Assembly (NCBI GenBank): GCA_905221605.1
Contig: CAJNDS010001779.1
Location: 439,646-503,645 of the forward strand
Reading direction: 5' to 3'
DNA from: Symbiodinium natans
Taxonomy: Eukaryota > Sar > Dinophyceae > Suessiales > Symbiodiniaceae
DNA: 64,000 bases
A program made the position numbers and the translations under genes. The notes under the pieces are model-generated. The model saw only the letters and a list, made by a program, of their open reading frames with translations, was not told the origin of the DNA and searched no databases. Shown here piece after piece: positions 62,901 to 64,000 of this stretch (the stretch's first letter is position 1; each line of letters begins with the position of its first letter).

Positions 62901-63344
62901 CCTGAACCCTAAACCCTAAAACCCTAAACCCCTAAACCCCTAAACCCTAAACCCTACACCCTAACTCAAGGGAGGACATCCTAGAGGCGTGGGGACGTGT
63001 TTGACCAGTTACATACACTGCTGCCCGCTGCTGTGTCGGTTGCATGCTGCTCTTGCGCAAGCGCAAACTCAGAACATGCACCAGAACAGAGCAAGCGACC
63101 CTCCATCCCCTGTCGCCAAGACAGGCATAGGCGCATACAGGTATAAGAAGCGCACATGCATGTACATGCATGTACCGTGCTATTGTGTGTGGTTGTGCGT
63201 GGTAGTGCGTGGTGTTCATGGTTGGATGTGTTTGTGTGTGGGCGGTGGTGGGTGGCTCGACGCGCGGGTGCGGGAGGGGAGGGTGTGAGCGTGAGCGACT
63301 TCCAGTCGAGGGGCGCCATCCTCGCCTTCACGTTCGATGCGTTC
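53703..63344 (-). CDS. Channel gene 2 (partial): EF-hand and tail of a paralogous channel
   Basis: Second copy of the channel's cytoplasmic half, same strand, its transmembrane part lying beyond the right edge. Eleven exons match exons 20-30 of channel gene 1 in order, frame and junction position; exon lengths are 30, 36, 45, 85, 54, 32, 39, 57, 57, 34 and 14 bp, differing only in exon 27 (57 against 63 bp). Proteins differ at many residues but keep the EF-hand 2 loop, so both copies look functional. Introns differ in length and in almost all sequence. This conserved split is the best evidence that the small exons are real. The copies arose by tandem duplication long enough ago for introns to have been rewritten. 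The 3' end is unknown. Confidence 0.87.
53918..54065. repeat. GA-rich microsatellite
   Basis: (GA)n, diverging into GAGACAG and GGGAGA units. Long frames on both strands are artefacts. Confidence 0.95.
54299..54332 (-). CDS. Channel gene 2: tail helix exon
   Basis: 34 bp, ELLDRSLHVMK; GAG|GAG acceptor, GC donor, phase 1. Pair of 14502-14535. Confidence 0.92.
54664..54720 (-). CDS. Channel gene 2: tail coiled segment
   Basis: 57 bp, DSLKSALARAERLLVASNK; AAG|GAC acceptor, GC donor. Pair of 14716-14772. Confidence 0.92.
55500..55605 (-). CDS. Coding-like fragment inside channel gene 2
   Basis: Minus strand reads PEDLLHEQRKSFQPFDKFVA. Lies in the intron between the linker and coiled-segment exons of gene 2, whose phases already join without it, so it would be an optional or decayed exon. 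Confidence 0.3.
55929..56001 (-). repeat. Telomere-type array (CCCTAAA)
   Basis: Ten C-strand units on the donor side of the gene 2 linker exon (56035-56091); a G-strand array (56104-56190) lies on the acceptor side. Confidence 0.96.
56035..56091 (-). CDS. Channel gene 2: flexible linker exon
   Basis: 57 bp, ASDAVTEPPRKSGTPDLDK; GAG|GCT acceptor, GC donor. Six bases shorter than the gene 1 exon (17152-17214), in frame. Confidence 0.8.
56197..56306. mobile_element. Inverted-repeat element, family 10 (single copy here)
   Basis: Ends ACTGTTGGTTCG and complement plus inner GGGAATGAGGG/CCCTCATTCCC arms; 110 bp. Confidence 0.82.
57060..57162. mobile_element. Inverted-repeat element, family 2
   Basis: Diverged copy with recognisable ends (GGGATGCTCACCCTGATACT at left). 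Confidence 0.8.
57360..57459. mobile_element. Inverted-repeat element, family 2
   Basis: Copy with a poly-C left end; 200 bp from the previous one. It interrupts open, coding-like sequence (57188-57595). Confidence 0.85.
58447..58529 (-). repeat. Telomere-type array (CCCTAAA)
   Basis: About twelve C-strand units. Confidence 0.97.
58737..58927 (-). repeat. Telomere-type array (CCCTAAA)
   Basis: About 26 units with a small AAACCGA interruption. Confidence 0.97.
58969..59007 (-). CDS. Channel gene 2: tail helix exon
   Basis: DVSYRLDRLWEHV after CAG|GAC. 3' end open, as in gene 1 (20361-20399). Confidence 0.87.
59231..59356. mobile_element. Inverted-repeat element, family 4, with array near the right end
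   Basis: Left end GGGAGGTTCATGG, then CCCTAAA units, then TACCTGTGAACCTCCAAGTA. Confidence 0.78.
59589..59620 (-). CDS. Channel gene 2: tail helix exon
   Basis: 32 bp, YMQQQEAFIE; AAG|GTT acceptor, GA donor. Pair of 21226-21257. Confidence 0.9.
59800..60285. repeat. Tandem repeats (26 bp and about 47 bp)
   Basis: 59806-59860: two copies around CACCTAGACACCGAACACCT. 60123-60285: four copies of a unit with ATCTCACTGAAACCCAAC. Poly-G (60006-60030) and a family 7 fragment lie between. Confidence 0.85.
60046..60122. mobile_element. Inverted-repeat element, family 7 (partial)
   Basis: Nearly the same as 178-240; a poly-G run precedes it. Confidence 0.78.
60300..60353 (-). CDS. Channel gene 2: post-EF-hand segment
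   Basis: 54 bp, WVHESKTATRFIKYNLM; CAG|GAT acceptor, GC donor. Pair of 21475-21528. Confidence 0.95.
60367..60470 (-). repeat. Telomere-type array (CCCTAAA)
   Basis: Begins about 15 bp outside the acceptor of the gene 2 post-EF exon. Confidence 0.96.
61827..61911 (-). CDS. Channel gene 2: EF-hand 2 exon
   Basis: 85 bp, VDLEQLFYMI, loop [18 protein letters not shown]. Canonical calcium-binding loop. CAG|GTG acceptor, GA donor as in gene 1. The donor region is repeated at 61649-61669. Confidence 0.96.
62416..62460 (-). CDS. Channel gene 2: linker between EF-hands
   Basis: 45 bp, [15 protein letters not shown], all 15 residues as in gene 1; GAG|GAC acceptor, GC donor. Confidence 0.93.
62460..62660 (+). 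repeat. Telomere-type array (TTTAGGG/TTTGGGG)
   Basis: Mixed G-strand units filling most of the intron between two gene 2 exons. Confidence 0.93.
62718..62753 (-). CDS. Channel gene 2: EF-hand 1 exit helix exon
   Basis: 36 bp, VTLPELIEGVRQ; AAG|GTG acceptor, GA donor. Pair of 24498-24533. Confidence 0.9.
63315..63344 (-). CDS. Channel gene 2: EF-hand 1 loop exon
   Basis: 30 bp, ERIEREGEDG, AAG|GAA acceptor and GC donor. Same length and phase as the gene 1 exon at 25013-25042; more acidic than that copy. Confidence 0.78.
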
Positions 63345-63399
63345 CTTGGCAGTTTGCAGGTTTAAGGTTCACCTTAAGAACCCCAAACCTACTTTGTTC

Positions 63400-64000
63400 T
63401 AATGTAGGTTACCTAAGAATCCGGTAAAGGGTTTTATAGCAATAACCTTCGGACAAGCAGGTTTTGGGTTCTCAAGGCAAAGGCAGAGGTGAACACGGGG
63501 TCGTCGTTGACAGGTTCTGATTAGCGGGGTGTGCGGTCAGGGGGTGATAGGCTGCGAGGCCTCGTGTGGCGAGGAGGACAAATTGCAATGAATACCCTGC
63601 ACCCCTACACCTCTGAGTAGATCTGAGTTGAGGGTTTAAGGTTGAGGGTTTGAAGGGTTTACGGTTGAGGGTTGGGGTAGTATCAAGCAGAAGAGCGAGA
63701 TACAAAGAGAGCCAGCGGGCAGACGAACCGGGTTTACCTGGTTGTCCAGTCTCCTAGGGGGAAGTAAAGGTTGACCTTGGGATTCTGGAGGGATCATAAT
63801 ACCCCAAAAAGGTTAAAGGCTACCCGCTCTGCTAAGTTCAGGGTTCTTTAGGTTTTAGGTGCCTTTTGGCAGACAACGCCAAGGCTATGATGCGTTTCAG
63901 GGTGTTTTATATACAGCGATTGCCCAATCTTTGCACCCATTACTCTTCGACCCCTAAGTTTTTCAGCCTTGAAAGATTAGACCCCAAATATAGACCCTAA
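63400..64000. other. No supported feature at the right edge
   Basis: Mostly unique sequence with a short TTGAGGG-like patch (63627-63675) and a diverged element-like stretch (63730-63820). Upstream exons of channel gene 2 should follow beyond the edge. Confidence 0.5.

Noticed and set aside
1-64000. CRISPR array made of repeated short units
   Set aside because: Repeats are contiguous seven-base units without spacers, in a spliced eukaryotic gene context.
1-64000. Bacterial-style operons, ribosome binding sites or terminators
   Set aside because: Genes are split by many introns; poly-T, GC-hairpin and AGGAGG-like matches are incidental.
1-64000. tRNA, rRNA or spliced-leader RNA genes
   Set aside because: No cloverleaf, rRNA core or spliced-leader sequence was recognised by eye; small ones could be missed.
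1-64000. LTR retrotransposons
   Set aside because: No paired long terminal repeats, reverse transcriptase or integrase motifs seen.

Overview
This window is nuclear DNA of a eukaryote, most likely a dinoflagellate; the species cannot be told from the sequence. Four things point that way. The whole window is peppered with arrays of the seven-base telomere-type unit TTTAGGG, in both orientations. Genes are cut into very short exons (14 to 101 bp) by introns that mostly start with GC or GA instead of GT and nearly always end in AG|G. The one recognisable protein family is a 6-transmembrane voltage-gated cation channel with C-terminal EF-hands, of a kind I associate with dinoflagellates. Many short inverted-repeat elements sit in the introns. 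No search was run; all calls are by eye.

Backbone: two paralogous channel genes in tandem, both on the minus strand. Channel gene 1 (about 46.98 to 13.23 kb) can be read as 30 small exons whose reading phases join: a short N-terminal part, S1, S2, S3, a classical arginine-rich S4, S5, a pore helix, a TVIAGDSWG filter, S6, an EF-hand-like pair and a helical tail. About 1.46 kb of coding sequence is spread over about 33.7 kb. Channel gene 2 (63.34 to 53.70 kb, 5' end beyond the right edge) carries the EF-hand and tail portion. Nine of its eleven exons have exactly the same length as in gene 1, at matching junctions and with the same residues; one differs by 6 bp and one has open ends. A weak third copy may begin at 3.6 kb and run off the left edge.

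Between exons: telomere-type arrays (tens to about 290 bp, several with local unit variants), at least ten families of roughly 100-150 bp inverted-repeat elements (MITE-like), tandem repeats, microsatellites and homopolymers. In many elements a telomere-type array interrupts an otherwise recognisable copy, and several arrays are bracketed by 10-28 bp direct repeats of unique sequence, including splice sites.

Layout: 0-13 kb, arrays, possible plus-strand exons (7.65 and 12.47 kb) and remnants; 13-47 kb, gene 1, with a telomere-repeat-free 4.8-kb block (28.64-33.45 kb) inside one S6 intron and a palindromic tandem-repeat complex at 40.2-43.1 kb; 47-53 kb, weak coding fragments and elements between the genes; 53.7-63.4 kb, 3' part of gene 2; 63.4-64 kb, nothing supported. 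Most open frames in the window are translations of repeats or chance.
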